A stretch of DNA of 64,000 nucleotides from Oscillospiraceae bacterium (GTDB taxonomy: Bacteria; Bacillota; Clostridia; Saccharofermentanales; Saccharofermentanaceae), in assembly GCA_015069205.1 (NCBI GenBank), contig SVIZ01000012.1, positions 1-64,000 on the forward strand, written 5' to 3'. Position numbers and translations under genes: made by a program. How positions within the stretch are numbered: position 1 is the first letter of the stretch; each line of letters begins with the position of its first letter. Below are positions 52,673 to 61,512 of this stretch, piece by piece. A model generated the notes under the pieces. The model did no database searches. It saw nothing but the letters and a program-made list of their open reading frames with translations, and was not told the origin of the DNA.

Positions 52673-54211
52673 TTATTTTACGAGAATACAGTCATTTTTC
52701 ATCTGGATAAGATCCCTCTTAGATGCAAGCAGATCATAAGACAGCTGGCGGTTATCTTTCTCGAGGCTATCGATATCACTTAAGATCTCTTTTCTGCTCC
52801 TGGATACGCCGCCGAATTCGGTCGTTAACTGCTCAGCCATGTAATACACGTGACTGATCGAATCGAGAGTTTCCACTTTCCTTTTCATGGCATCGAGAAG
52901 GCCGTTGTTGTAGCATATCCTTCCAAGTTTGAATATCAGCTTTTCGAGCTTTACGAAGAACTCCATGTCAGATTCAGAGACGCGGAGTTTTGCATCATCG
53001 AAGAGCGATTTGATCTTGTTCCAGTCTTCCTCATCTATTATGTCGGAAGGGTCGATGTCGCTTATCCTGGACCATCCGCCCACACAAAGGATCTGGCCGA
53101 GGAGAGCGTCAAAGTTTGAAGGTTCGACCATAAGGACATTCTCGAAACGCTTATGCGCTTCAATGTAATGGCCCGTGTTCATGGCGTTCAGGGCCTTCTC
53201 CATAGGCATTCCGAAAAACAGGGAAATACCATATGCCACACCACACGAGCTGCATTCGTAGACGCGCTTGTCCTTATCAAGGAACAGATGTCCGGCGCAC
53301 TTGGAACAGATGACAGTCTCCGGATGATCTGTCTGGATGTCACTTCTTTCTTCTTTAGTTTCTTCCGGCACGGCGGGCTCAAGCGTTCTTCCCTTGGCAG
53401 CACGGTCCATCTCAATTAATTTTTCATATTCCTTGATGTAAGTTTTCTCATAATGGGCATATTGATTTTCTAGGTATTCTTTCATTTCCCAGGCATCGTG
53501 TATCGGATTGCTCTCATATGTCATATGTTGGGAATGATTATCTTCAATATAAATAAGTAAAATAATACCGCCTATGACACAGGCTCCTAATATAATGGGA
53601 ATAATGAATTCATTATTGGTTATAGCGGTAAGCCCAAATGCTATACCAACGAGTACGGTGAAGGCAACAGGCAAAAACGAATTGAAGTGTTCCGACTCAA
53701 CCTTTCTCATCTCTTTATTGACAAAACTCTGATTTACAGTCTCTCTCGTGGTATCTGAATACAGGGCATTGATACTGTTCTGGTACGTTTTCAGTTTGTC
53801 ACTGAGGTCGATCAACTGCAGAAGCTGGTTGAAAAAAGCAGCATCGCTGATCGAGGCCTGTTTCTTCAACCTGATGATATAGTTTCTCAGAGAAACTACA
53901 TCCACCGTATCAAATATAGCGGGCGATTCCAGGCTGTCCAAAGACGGAGTCTTGAGCTCACACAGGATCAGACCTTTGAGCGCCTCGAAGTCGGACGGAT
54001 CTTTTTCGAGCAGGGAATAGTATTTTTCTTTTGCAGAAGAATACGCTTCTTCCTTAAGGCTTTCTTCGGCCTGCGACACGATCTCATCCTGGTGAAAATC
54101 GATGGCATCAAACTTCGTCCCGCAAAAAGGACAGTCAAAAAACTCCTGATCTGAATCGAACATCAGGACGCCTGCGCATTTAGAACACGTATAGCTTTTC
54201 AATAATGACAT
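52673..54211 (-). CDS. Duplicated zinc-ribbon/helical-repeat membrane protein
   Basis: The product is 512 residues. Unit 1 (residues 1-100) is a zinc ribbon (CSKCAG at 9-14, CPFCG at 27-31) followed by TPR-like helices (YYSLLEKDPSDFEALKGLILCEL). Two transmembrane helices at about 180-222 follow, then a coiled coil, then unit 2 (residues 300-400) with CSKCAG and CSSCG and helices FENVLMVEPSNFDALLGQILC, clearly a copy of unit 1. The C-terminal end is a coiled coil. The membrane hairpin puts both units on the same side, probably the cytoplasm. No family is known to me with this layout. Confidence 0.65.
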   Translation of the reverse strand: MSLLKSYTCSKCAGVLMFDSDQEFFDCPFCGTKFDAIDFHQDEIVSQAEESLKEEAYSSAKEKYYSLLEKDPSDFEALKGLILCELKTPSLDSLESPAIFDTVDVVSLRNYIIRLKKQASISDAAFFNQLLQLIDLSDKLKTYQNSINALYSDTTRETVNQSFVNKEMRKVESEHFNSFLPVAFTVLVGIAFGLTAITNNEFIIPIILGACVIGGIILLIYIEDNHSQHMTYESNPIHDAWEMKEYLENQYAHYEKTYIKEYEKLIEMDRAAKGRTLEPAVPEETKEERSDIQTDHPETVICSKCAGHLFLDKDKRVYECSSCGVAYGISLFFGMPMEKALNAMNTGHYIEAHKRFENVLMVEPSNFDALLGQILCVGGWSRISDIDPSDIIDEEDWNKIKSLFDDAKLRVSESDMEFFVKLEKLIFKLGRICYNNGLLDAMKRKVETLDSISHVYYMAEQLTTEFGGVSRSRKEILSDIDSLEKDNRQLSYDLLASKRDLIQMKNDCILVK

Positions 54212-54243
54212 TTAATTCCTATCCCTAATCCCTTAACGATTCC

Positions 54244-54720
54244 TTATGACTCGTTTACAAGTTTGCCTGTCATGTGTTCCGGCGTAAGTTCCAGACAAAC
54301 GGCCCTTGGCAACGCGTTTTTGACCTCGTGCTCAATATATGCTTCATCATCAGTAAACTTACGGCAAAGGTTGGTTCCGATCTCAACGCGCTTTTCTTCA
54401 TCAGTAACGATCTTCATGCGCCCGAAAACAACCACACTTCGGATATTAAGTGCCCAGTCATTCTCTTTGCGGAATCCCTTATCCATTACGCAGTAACTGA
54501 CCTTATCACATGCTTTTATGGCATCAAGCTTATGCCCTTCCTTGGCACCGTGAAAATACAGCTTGCCGTCAGCTTCAGAATACCAGTGATCCATCGGAAT
54601 GCCATAAGGATATCCGTCATCACCTAAGACAGATAAAACTCCCCTTGGTTCGTTCTTCAATATCTCTATGCACTCCTCATTTGTGATCTGCTGCTTGAAT
54701 CGTCTCATTTCTCTAAACAT
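54244..54720 (-). CDS. Pyridoxamine 5'-phosphate oxidase family protein (NimA-like)
   Basis: The product is 158 residues with the split-barrel FMN-binding fold. FLKNEPRGVLSVLGDDGYPYGIPMD-type sequence and LYFHGAKEGHKLDAIK match the group that includes NimA nitroimidazole-resistance proteins and other small flavin/heme-binding proteins. The usual NimA residues cannot be checked with certainty, so no resistance is claimed. ATG 54720 with AGGTGA upstream is chosen over the frame open to 54768. Confidence 0.8.
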   Translation of the reverse strand: MFREMRRFKQQITNEECIEILKNEPRGVLSVLGDDGYPYGIPMDHWYSEADGKLYFHGAKEGHKLDAIKACDKVSYCVMDKGFRKENDWALNIRSVVVFGRMKIVTDEEKRVEIGTNLCRKFTDDEAYIEHEVKNALPRAVCLELTPEHMTGKLVNES

Positions 54721-54910
54721 AGCTTCACCTATAACTATTCCTTCCCAAAACTTCTCTGATATGAACATTATAACATCGGTTAAAGCATGGAAAGAGTTTA
54801 TCTTATAACCGTCTCGTGCCGTGCATATCTCGAAAACGAATGCGGGACGGCTTCACATAATCCCGGTCTTTTCCGGTATTGTTTTCTATTTTGGCTAAAA
54901 CAGGAAATGA

Positions 54911-54970
54911 TTTAGGAAAAACAGCCCGTTTTTTCCTAAACCTTTTCCTGAATTTGCATTTTTAGGAAAA
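54911..54970. repeat. TTTAGGAAAA boxes, direct and inverted
   Basis: TTTAGGAAAA stands at 54911 and 54961, inverted TTTTCCTAAA at 54931, and a variant TTTTCCTGAA at 54943. The first pair forms a hairpin around 7 bases. They lie in the 388-bp gap between the phosphoketolase stop and the PNPOx-family gene. A binding-site cluster or terminator remnants are possible; apart from this and the repeats at 55008-55079, the gap shows nothing. Confidence 0.45.
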
Positions 54971-55007
54971 CACTTGGGAAAATACGCATCCGGTAACAAC
55001 TGCACTA

Positions 55008-55062
55008 CAAATAATCAGGGACCATCGCACTTTTTCATCTCAAATAATCAGGGGCCATCGCA
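55008..55062. repeat. 22-bp direct repeat that copies a terminator arm
   Basis: CAAATAATCAGGGACCATCGCA at 55008-55029 (one base short of this shown in two parts: CAAATAATCAGGG and ACCATCGCA) recurs at 55041-55062 with one A-to-G change, 33 bp apart. The second copy is the 3' arm and tail of the phosphoketolase terminator; the first is a spare copy downstream. Confidence 0.7.
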
Positions 55063-55079
55063 ATGCAGCGACAGCCCCC
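55051..55079 (-). terminator. Hairpin after the phosphoketolase gene
   Basis: In minus-strand RNA GGGGGCUGUCGC pairs with GCGAUGGCCCC (one bulged G, two G-U pairs) around a 6-base loop, 30 bases after the phosphoketolase stop. The tail is UGAUUAUUUG, not a pure U-run, so termination efficiency is uncertain. Confidence 0.6.
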
Positions 55080-55108
55080 GATAAATCACTTATAACTCAA
55101 AGACTATA

Positions 55109-57496
55109 TCAGTCTTCCCACTTCCAGTTGGCTACCTCAGGGAGGTCGAGGCCGACTTCGTGGATGTACTGCTTGTGCTCAACAAGCTTGTCGCTCATCT
55201 TCTGATAGAGATATGCGCCGCGGTTGCCGAGCTGGGGCAGGAACTTGATTGCTTCCATAACGAGGTGGAAACGGTCTACGTCGTTCTGTACACGAACATC
55301 GAAAGGTGTTGTGATAGTACCTTCCTCACGGTAACCCCTTACGTGCATCCAGCGGTTGTTGTGACGTCTGTAAGTAAGCTCGTGAATGAGTGATGCATAA
55401 CCGTGGAAGTTAAAGAGTACCGGCTTATCCTTTGTGAAGAGGATATCGTACTCGGCATCAGTAAGTCCGTGCGGGTGCTCTGAAGCAGGCTGGAGCTTAA
55501 AGAGGTCGACAACGTTTATGAAACGGATCTTAACTTCAGGAAGCTCTTTTCGAAGGATGGAAACTGCTGCCAATGCTTCGAGAGTAGGTGTCTCGCCTGC
55601 GCAGGCAAATACGATATCAGGATCCTGTCCCTGGTCGTTACTTGCCCAATCCCAGATGCCGATACCCTGTGTGCAGTGCTTAACAGCCTCATCCATCGTG
55701 AGCCACTGCGGACGGGGATGCTTACTTGCAACGATAACGTTTACGTAGTTGCGGCTTCTGATGCAGTGATCGAAAACTGAGAGCAGGCAGTTGGAATCCG
55801 GAGGAAGGTAGAGTCTTACAACGTCTGCCTTCTTATTTGCGATGTGATCCATGAATCCCGGATCCTGGTGTGTAAATCCGTTGTGGTCCTGCTGCCATAC
55901 GGTAGAAGCCATGATGAGATTGAGAGATGCGATCTCTTCTCTCCAAGGGAGCTGGTTGCAAACCTTGAGCCACTTAGCGTGCTGTGCAGCCATGGAGTCG
56001 ATGATCCTTGCAAAAGATTCATAAGTTGCGAAGAATCCGTGACGGCCTGTAAGGAGGTATCCTTCGAGCCAGCCTTCGCACATATGCTCGGAAAGCATGG
56101 AGTCCATAACGCGTCCGTCGATTGCGAGGTGATCGTCATCAGCCCAGTGCTCTGCGTTCCAGCTTCTGTTCTCGACCTCGAAAACGGAATTCAAACGATT
56201 GGAGTTTGTCTCGTCAGGTCCGAAGATCCTGAAGTTCTTGCTCTCTGCATTAAGCTTGAAGATATCTCTTACGAACTTGCCGAGCTCGGTCATGTCCTGA
56301 CCGTCCTTTGCGCCGTGTGCCTCTACCTCGACTGCATATTTACGGAAGTCAGGCATACGGAGGTCTCTTAAGAGCTTACCGCCGTTGCCGTGAGGGTTAG
56401 CGCCGATCCTTCTGTCACCTGTAGGAGCAAGTGCCTTTAATTCAGGGATAAGCTTGCCGTTCTCATCGAAAAGTTCTTCTGCATGGTAGCTCTTGAGCCA
56501 GTCAACGAGGATCTTTAAGTGCTCCTCGCCCTTTTCCATGCTGATCGGAACCTGGTGAGCGAGGAAGTTGTCCTCGATCTTCTTTCCGTCAACGACCTTG
56601 GGGCCTGTCCATCCCTTAGGTGTGCGGAGAACGATCATGGGCCATACGGGTCTTGTAGCATCGCCTGTGGTTCTTGCATGCTCCTGGATCGCTTTGATTT
56701 CCTCGATGACCTTGTCCATCGTCTCTGCCATAAGCTTATGCATCGTCATGGGGTCGGAACCTTCGACAAAGTAAGGCTTCCAGCCGCATCCGTTAAAGAA
56801 AGAGACGATCTCTTCGTGGCTCATTCTTGCGAAGAGCGTAGGGTTAGCGATCTTATATCCGTTCAGATGAAGGATGGGGAGTACCGCACCGTCTCCGATA
56901 GGATTAAGGAACTTATTGCACTGCCATGAAGTTGCAAGAGGGCCTGTCTCTGCTTCGCCGTCACCTACGGTAACTGCTGCGATGAGATCAGGGTTGTCGA
57001 AAACCGCACCGAAAGCATGAGCGATGCTGTAACCGAGCTCACCACCCTCATTGATAGATCCGGGAGTCTCAGGAGCGCAGTGGCTGGGGATTCCGCCCGG
57101 GAATGAGAACTGCTTGAAAAGCTTTGCCATGCCGGCCTCATCTTCGCTGATATTGGGGTATACCTCAGAATAAGTACCCTCAAGATATGTATTGGCTACA
57201 TAGAAGTTTCCTCCGTGTCCGGGACCGGAAAGAAGGATCAGATCGAGATCGTATTTCTTAATTGCACGGTTCAGATGAACATATACGAAGTTCTGTCCGG
57301 GAACCGTACCCCAGTGTCCGACGATCTTCTTCTTAACGCTGTCGAGTGTTAGGGGTTCCTTCAAAAGGGGGTTGTCGAGAAGGTATAACTGTCCTGCCGA
57401 AAGATAATTTGCTGCACGCCAATAGGCGTCCATCTTACGCAGATATTCCTCGGTCAAAGGTCCCTTCTCAACGCATGTAGTCTGATTATTTTGCAT
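55109..57496 (-). CDS. xfp: Xylulose-5-phosphate/fructose-6-phosphate phosphoketolase
   Basis: The product is 795 residues, the full length of the family. The thiamine-diphosphate enzyme cleaves xylulose 5-phosphate (and often fructose 6-phosphate) with phosphate to acetyl phosphate plus an aldose phosphate. Visible signatures are [72 protein letters not shown] sequence and the C-terminal [27 protein letters not shown] precedes the ATG. It is monocistronic, with its own leader and a terminator. No acetate kinase or phosphotransacetylase gene lies nearby. Confidence 0.97.
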   Translation of the reverse strand: MQNNQTTCVEKGPLTEEYLRKMDAYWRAANYLSAGQLYLLDNPLLKEPLTLDSVKKKIVGHWGTVPGQNFVYVHLNRAIKKYDLDLILLSGPGHGGNFYVANTYLEGTYSEVYPNISEDEAGMAKLFKQFSFPGGIPSHCAPETPGSINEGGELGYSIAHAFGAVFDNPDLIAAVTVGDGEAETGPLATSWQCNKFLNPIGDGAVLPILHLNGYKIANPTLFARMSHEEIVSFFNGCGWKPYFVEGSDPMTMHKLMAETMDKVIEEIKAIQEHARTTGDATRPVWPMIVLRTPKGWTGPKVVDGKKIEDNFLAHQVPISMEKGEEHLKILVDWLKSYHAEELFDENGKLIPELKALAPTGDRRIGANPHGNGGKLLRDLRMPDFRKYAVEVEAHGAKDGQDMTELGKFVRDIFKLNAESKNFRIFGPDETNSNRLNSVFEVENRSWNAEHWADDDHLAIDGRVMDSMLSEHMCEGWLEGYLLTGRHGFFATYESFARIIDSMAAQHAKWLKVCNQLPWREEIASLNLIMASTVWQQDHNGFTHQDPGFMDHIANKKADVVRLYLPPDSNCLLSVFDHCIRSRNYVNVIVASKHPRPQWLTMDEAVKHCTQGIGIWDWASNDQGQDPDIVFACAGETPTLEALAAVSILRKELPEVKIRFINVVDLFKLQPASEHPHGLTDAEYDILFTKDKPVLFNFHGYASLIHELTYRRHNNRWMHVRGYREEGTITTPFDVRVQNDVDRFHLVMEAIKFLPQLGNRGAYLYQKMSDKLVEHKQYIHEVGLDLPEVANWKWED

Positions 57497-57707
57497 AAAA
57501 ATCCTCCAAATCTATTGATAAAGGTTAAAATCCTATCGTAATTATAGAGGAATAAAAAAATATGGTTAATGGCAAAAAGCCGAATATTAGACAGATAAAC
57601 TCCGCTTTTGTAATTGAAAAAACAGATTTTTAGGACCCATCTGATTTTCACTTGGACCGGCCCATCGCAACCTGCCAGAGTATTTTTCCCGGTCATGCCT
57701 TCTGGTA

Positions 57708-58112
57708 TTAAAGTTCCTTGGTGATTATCACTGCATCTTCCGGCTGATTCTTAACGGCTATCTGGAACTGATCCTCATAAATGATCTCGCCCGGGACCTC
57801 ATCGCATTCGGAAACATAGAGCTTTACTCCATACTTATTGCACATCTCACGGTAGAAAGTCATCTGATCCCAGATGTCCTTAGCTTCCTTGCTGTCCTTG
57901 AACCATGTAATGGCACCGTCAGGGTTATTCTGCTCATAAAACGGCGGCACGGGCAAGACCCTCTCGAAATACTCTCTGTTGCGCCAGTATTCCTTCTCCT
58001 CTTCTTCCGTTAACAACTTGCCGTCTACGAGCTTGCCTACAGCCGTAAAGATGCCCCTGGGCTGCTTGGTGATGTATGCGCAGTCTTTCATGTGTACTCT
58101 GAAATATGTCAT
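57708..58112 (-). CDS. Hypothetical protein, 134 residues
   Basis: The product starts MTYFRVHMKDCAYITKQPRGIF and has an acidic helical middle (LTEEEEKEYWRNREYFERV) and VKLYVSECDEVPGEIIYEDQFQ at the end. It is soluble. The pattern, including TWFKDSKEAKDIWDQM, recurs in small clostridial proteins, but I cannot name a domain. GGGGG precedes ATG 58112, ten bases after the stop of a GNAT gene, so it is the third gene of that operon. Confidence 0.65.
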   Translation of the reverse strand: MTYFRVHMKDCAYITKQPRGIFTAVGKLVDGKLLTEEEEKEYWRNREYFERVLPVPPFYEQNNPDGAITWFKDSKEAKDIWDQMTFYREMCNKYGVKLYVSECDEVPGEIIYEDQFQIAVKNQPEDAVIITKEL

Positions 58113-58122
58113 GTTGTCCCCC

Positions 58123-58605
58123 TTATATAGATCTCTCAAGATATCCGCATGTGAATGGGAAGAAATCAAACTTCTTCGTTCCGACATGAACAAAGCCGTG
58201 ATCTTCGTACCATTTGCGAAGCACTTTATTCTCTTCGACTATGCTGAGTTTCATTTTACCAAAACCAAGTCCTTTTGCTCTTGATATGGCATCTTCCAAG
58301 AGCGCATCTCCTATTCTCGAATGTCGCTTGCCGGGAAGCACGCACAAACTTCCCAGTTCGCATTCTCCTTCAGAAGGAAAAGCAAGATTGTAATAACCAA
58401 CAAGCACTTCATCTTCGAAGTATCCGTACATCGGGCGGTGCTGCTCATTTTTCCACATCAGCACCTTAGCTTCATCCGTGGCAAAAGCCGTAAAGCGCGG
58501 TGCGTTTTCTTCAGTAAATCCGAACTCGTCTGCCACCGTCTGAAAGCTCTGTCTTATTACGCTTACACATTGTTTTATCTCGTTATCTTTGATCTCTCTT
58601 ATCAT
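58123..58605 (-). CDS. GNAT family N-acetyltransferase
   Basis: The product is about 160 residues. The acetyl-CoA loop lies in LGSLCVLPGKRHSRIGDALLEDAI (R-x-x-G-x-G/A type with Ser), followed by MKLSIVEENKVLRKWYEDHGFVH, a typical GNAT end. The ATG at 58605 has AGGG eight bases upstream; earlier starts overlapping the stop of the first GNAT gene are possible. It is the middle gene of a GNAT-GNAT-hypothetical operon. Confidence 0.85.
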   Translation of the reverse strand: MIREIKDNEIKQCVSVIRQSFQTVADEFGFTEENAPRFTAFATDEAKVLMWKNEQHRPMYGYFEDEVLVGYYNLAFPSEGECELGSLCVLPGKRHSRIGDALLEDAISRAKGLGFGKMKLSIVEENKVLRKWYEDHGFVHVGTKKFDFFPFTCGYLERSI

Positions 58606-58610
58606 GTTCA

Positions 58611-59087
58611 TCACCCTATTTCTCTGAATTTTTCAAGTCGTATCAGATGCTCTTCATCAGGTGTGGTTATCCCGTTTTTATAGTGGTAACCCATCTTCAG
58701 ATAGAACGGCACGCCTGTTATGGATGCCGGTATCTCAATGCGTTTTGCACGAATGAAATACTCATCCTTTTCGAGAGTGTCGATGATCGACCGCCCGACA
58801 CCTTTTCCCTGATATTCCGGGAGCACAAAGATCGTAAACAGACTGCTCTCATCCTCCTTGCCCCAGTATGGTCCGATGGCGCCGCATCCTATAATATTTC
58901 CTTCATTCAGGGCGACATAGAAATGGGTCCACGAAGCTCTTCCCAAAACCGCTTCAGGTGTCTCAGAAGCGATAAGTTCATCCATCAGTTCCGCAGGATA
59001 ATCCTTTGTATTGGATATCCTGATAGTTGTTCTGATAACCTCTGATACTGCATTAGCATCTTCGTCTTTGAATCTTCTGATCTCCAT
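58611..59087 (-). CDS. GNAT family N-acetyltransferase
   Basis: The product is 158 residues. LFTIFVLPEYQGKGVGRSIIDTLEKDE is a standard acetyl-CoA-binding Q-x-x-G-x-G segment, and IEIPASITGVPFYLKMGYHYKNGI is the conserved end. AAGGAGG lies ahead of ATG 59087 and directly behind a U-tailed hairpin, which in turn follows a 27-codon leader ORF, so expression is probably set by attenuation. The acceptor is unknown. Confidence 0.87.
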   Translation of the reverse strand: MEIRRFKDEDANAVSEVIRTTIRISNTKDYPAELMDELIASETPEAVLGRASWTHFYVALNEGNIIGCGAIGPYWGKEDESSLFTIFVLPEYQGKGVGRSIIDTLEKDEYFIRAKRIEIPASITGVPFYLKMGYHYKNGITTPDEEHLIRLEKFREIG

Positions 59088-59105
59088 TTTTTCGTATCCT
59101 CCTTG

Positions 59106-59145
59106 AAAAATAATAAAGGCCACTTATCTCGTGATAAATGGCCTT
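59106..59145 (-). terminator. Terminator (possible attenuator) before the GNAT operon
   Basis: In minus-strand RNA AAGGCCAUUUAUC pairs with GAUAAGUGGCCUU over thirteen positions (one G-U) around an ACGA loop and is followed by UAUUAUUUUU. The GNAT ribosome site begins within a few bases of the U-run, so it is placed to control that gene rather than to end a distant one. Confidence 0.75.
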
Positions 59146-59169
59146 GGTGAAACTGATTTAAATAACGGA

Positions 59170-59253
59170 TTATTTTAGAGCAACAACAATGCCATATGAC
59201 TTCATGTCATAAGTTAATTCATGCATATGCATTGTTGTCATGTAATTAAACAT
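59170..59253 (-). CDS. Leader peptide candidate, 27 codons, Met-rich
   Basis: AAGGAGA stands before ATG 59253, which opens a 27-codon frame starting MFNYMTTMHMHELTYDMKSY and ending in TAA 24 bases upstream of a terminator hairpin. Five of 27 residues are methionine. Size, strong ribosome site and place suggest a leader peptide for translation-dependent attenuation of the acetyltransferase operon. Confidence 0.55.
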   Translation of the reverse strand: MFNYMTTMHMHELTYDMKSYGIVVALK

Positions 59254-59316
59254 TGATTCCGTCTCCTTGTTTGAAAGATATGTTATTACTCAAATTCCGA
59301 TAAGTCAATTTGAAAT

Positions 59317-59901
59317 TCATTCATGAGCTTTCCATGCGCATTCCGTAAGCTCGATGTTGCTGAACACGGCGGTAAACGATGAATCTTCCGGAGAGCAGGC
59401 ATATACTCCGAACTTTATCTTCCCTGCACCCTCATGCAAGTGACACACGCGCATCTGTTTCCATCTGGCTCCGTCGTCCGAGCACTCTATGCAGTAATCG
59501 TCTTCTCTGCGGCTTAAGCGGTACCACATGCTTTTGACATCTGAAGGTATCTCGGTTGTGGCCCAGTCAGAATAGCCGTGATTTGTCACAACGCTTCCGA
59601 GATGCTGGAACTCCTCGTTCTCGAATTCTATGGAGCCCTTTAACCAGTTATCGCTGTCTAAGTAAATGACGATGCCGCACTGGTCGAATCTGTGATGGCT
59701 GTCTTCAAAAGATGTCTTCACGATAAAACTGAAATACTTATCTTCCGTCTCCATTTGAAAGACCGGAGCATTATCGTTTTGGAAACCATAGTATGTTCTC
59801 TGCCACAGGTCAGTATTAGGCTTTGTGGTAACTTTTAAAACATCTCCGTCGATCTCATATTTATCAGGCTCTCTTGTCCAAACAAATTTCTTTAAATCCA
59901 T
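59317..59901 (-). CDS. DUF1349 family protein
   Basis: The product is about 194 residues of the concanavalin-like DUF1349 family (DLWQRTYYGFQNDNAPVF, FDQCGIVIYLDSDNWLKGSIEFENEEFQHLGSVVTN-type core, WYRLSRREDDYCIECSDDG). It is beta-rich and soluble, without a signal peptide. The family is widespread and its role is unknown; carbohydrate binding is suggested by fold. AAGGTG precedes ATG 59901; an ATG nine codons earlier has a weaker site. Confidence 0.85.
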   Translation of the reverse strand: MDLKKFVWTREPDKYEIDGDVLKVTTKPNTDLWQRTYYGFQNDNAPVFQMETEDKYFSFIVKTSFEDSHHRFDQCGIVIYLDSDNWLKGSIEFENEEFQHLGSVVTNHGYSDWATTEIPSDVKSMWYRLSRREDDYCIECSDDGARWKQMRVCHLHEGAGKIKFGVYACSPEDSSFTAVFSNIELTECAWKAHE

Positions 59902-59939
59902 AACCGTCACCTTATTGTCTAAACTCATATCTGCAAGTG

Positions 59940-60647
59940 TTAATTTACATATATCTTGGCTTTGCCGCTGCCATATTCTTCATCACGCGGATCTCTGCTT
60001 TCTGTGTCCCTGATCCTTACATTATCGAGCTGAAGATATTGGTCTTTTGTGTCTGCCGCAATCCAGATACCTTCAGTTTTCTGATACACTTCCGCATCAC
60101 TGTCGATAAACCAAATGTATGCAAGATAGCCGAATTCCTGAGAACAATCCCAAGAGTGAAAATCTTCTTCCTCTCTGCAGATTTCCCTCAGATCTAAAAG
60201 CAGTGATTCAACATTTTTAAGATCTTCTTCGGATGCACCGTCTTCGATATAGATGTAAACCGCATTCGGACTCAAGAATATCTCTTCATCGGCATCCCGG
60301 CCGTAATCAACTTCAGCGAAATTGTACTTTTCGATGCATCTTCTGTATTCATCATTCCAATATTTGTGAACAGCATAGTCATAATCTGATTCAAGAATAT
60401 ATTTGCCACCCAGACTTAAATCAATATCAGGCCAGATCGGCGTTCCTTCCCAATTGTATGAATAGGAGAATTCAAGGTCTCTGTCGAGAGAACGTGCGAG
60501 GCCGTTACTGACGATCTCAATATTCTCACCGCCCCATTGATCTTCCAGTCTTTCGAGGGTTTCTTTCTTGCCCGGCTTACCGCCGCATCCGGTTAAGATG
60601 CCTGCCGTCAGAACAAGGCTCATACTCATAGCGATAATCTTCTTCAT
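59940..60647 (-). CDS. Lipoprotein of unknown function
   Basis: The product is 235 residues with a lipobox signal (IIAMSMSLVLTAGILTGC). The mature protein is acidic and aromatic-rich (DLEFSYSYNWEGTPIWPDIDLSLGGKYIL-type segments) with a helix-rich middle. GCTAAGGAAT precedes the ATG. It is the upstream partner of the DUF1349 gene, with an 11- to 38-base gap, so they may be one operon. It belongs to the loose group of lipoproteins in this window, but no named domain is seen. Confidence 0.73.
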   Translation of the reverse strand: MKKIIAMSMSLVLTAGILTGCGGKPGKKETLERLEDQWGGENIEIVSNGLARSLDRDLEFSYSYNWEGTPIWPDIDLSLGGKYILESDYDYAVHKYWNDEYRRCIEKYNFAEVDYGRDADEEIFLSPNAVYIYIEDGASEEDLKNVESLLLDLREICREEEDFHSWDCSQEFGYLAYIWFIDSDAEVYQKTEGIWIAADTKDQYLQLDNVRIRDTESRDPRDEEYGSGKAKIYVN

Positions 60648-60694
60648 ATTCCTTAGCCCCTGTAATTCAAATAAATGGAAAATGTTTACATAGC

Positions 60695-60735
60695 CAAAAA
60701 GTTACTGCCTGATGATTTTAATCTCACCAGGCAGT
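60695..60735 (-). terminator. Intrinsic terminator after the EAL gene
   Basis: ACTGCCTG and CAGGCAGT form a perfect 8-bp stem, extended by UGA/UCA within the loop; in minus-strand RNA AACUUUUU follows. It ends the GGDEF/EAL transcript, 58 bases after the EAL stop. Confidence 0.75.
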
Positions 60736-60793
60736 CTAATTATATCATTAATATTTTAGCAATCAGGAAGCCGACAAGACTGCTATCAGCAGG

Positions 60794-61501
60794 TCATGCC
60801 GGACGGGCCAGGTAGTATCCCTGATAAAGATCGATGCCAATACCCTGGAGGTATTCAAACTCTTCTTTTTCTTCGATTCCTTCGGCAACGACCAGAATGT
60901 TTTTCGAATGGAAATGTTCCACCAGTTTTTTAACATTCTCCTGCTTTTCGATTATGTGGTCGATTCCGGAGATCATTTCTCTGTCGAGTTTTACGATATC
61001 CGGAGACATGAATTCCATCAGTTCCATATTGTTGAGCCCGGTTCCGAAATCATCGGCTGCCAAAAGATTATCCATAAACTTTACGGATCTCTTCTTTTCT
61101 TTCCAGTGTTCAGGCGAGAAATACGGATACTCAAGATTCTCGATGATCATCCTGCCGCGGATCCTTTCTCCGAAATGATCCAGAAACACATCTGCTTCTT
61201 CCTGCTTCATGCAGTCAGACGGGAATGAATTGATGGCAACTCTCTCCTCATATCCTCTTAAGAAATATGCCTGCATCGCGCCGAAGAATGTAGCCACTTC
61301 AAGAACGTGCAGCTTATCTTTTTTGGTGTAATCAGCAATTAGATCCGTTACCGTCATTTCAGTCGGGCGCATTAAGGCCTCCCATGCATAAACAGTCTTA
61401 CCGTCAGGACGGAATATGGGCTGGAACACGTAATTGATCGACAACTCCCTCAGAGCCTGCAAAATATCTGTATGTAATGGCATGTGGTCAAAACTGATCA
61501 T
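60794..61501 (-). CDS. EAL domain cyclic di-GMP phosphodiesterase
   Basis: The product is 235 residues and consists of a single EAL domain. Catalytic landmarks are all visible: EALMRP, the Asn in VAINSFPSD, the Glu in MIIENLEY, the paired aspartates in AADDFGTG, the Lys in VKLDREM, the Glu in VVAEGIE and the Gln in LYQGYYLARP, so it should be active in degrading cyclic di-GMP. AAGGAG precedes the ATG. It follows the GGDEF gene by 11 bases, giving a maker-breaker pair. Confidence 0.92.
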   Translation of the reverse strand: MISFDHMPLHTDILQALRELSINYVFQPIFRPDGKTVYAWEALMRPTEMTVTDLIADYTKKDKLHVLEVATFFGAMQAYFLRGYEERVAINSFPSDCMKQEEADVFLDHFGERIRGRMIIENLEYPYFSPEHWKEKKRSVKFMDNLLAADDFGTGLNNMELMEFMSPDIVKLDREMISGIDHIIEKQENVKKLVEHFHSKNILVVAEGIEEKEEFEYLQGIGIDLYQGYYLARPA

Positions 61502-61512
61502 GTGGTATCTCC

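Noticed and set aside
54244..54720. Nitroimidazole resistance gene (nim)
   Set aside because: The fold and general sequence fit the wider PNPOx family; sequence alone does not separate a true Nim protein from its many relatives.
57454..57696. An 80-codon minus-strand frame overlapping the start of the phosphoketolase gene
   Set aside because: It runs through the phosphoketolase ribosome site and start in another frame, has no family resemblance and its own start lacks a ribosome site.
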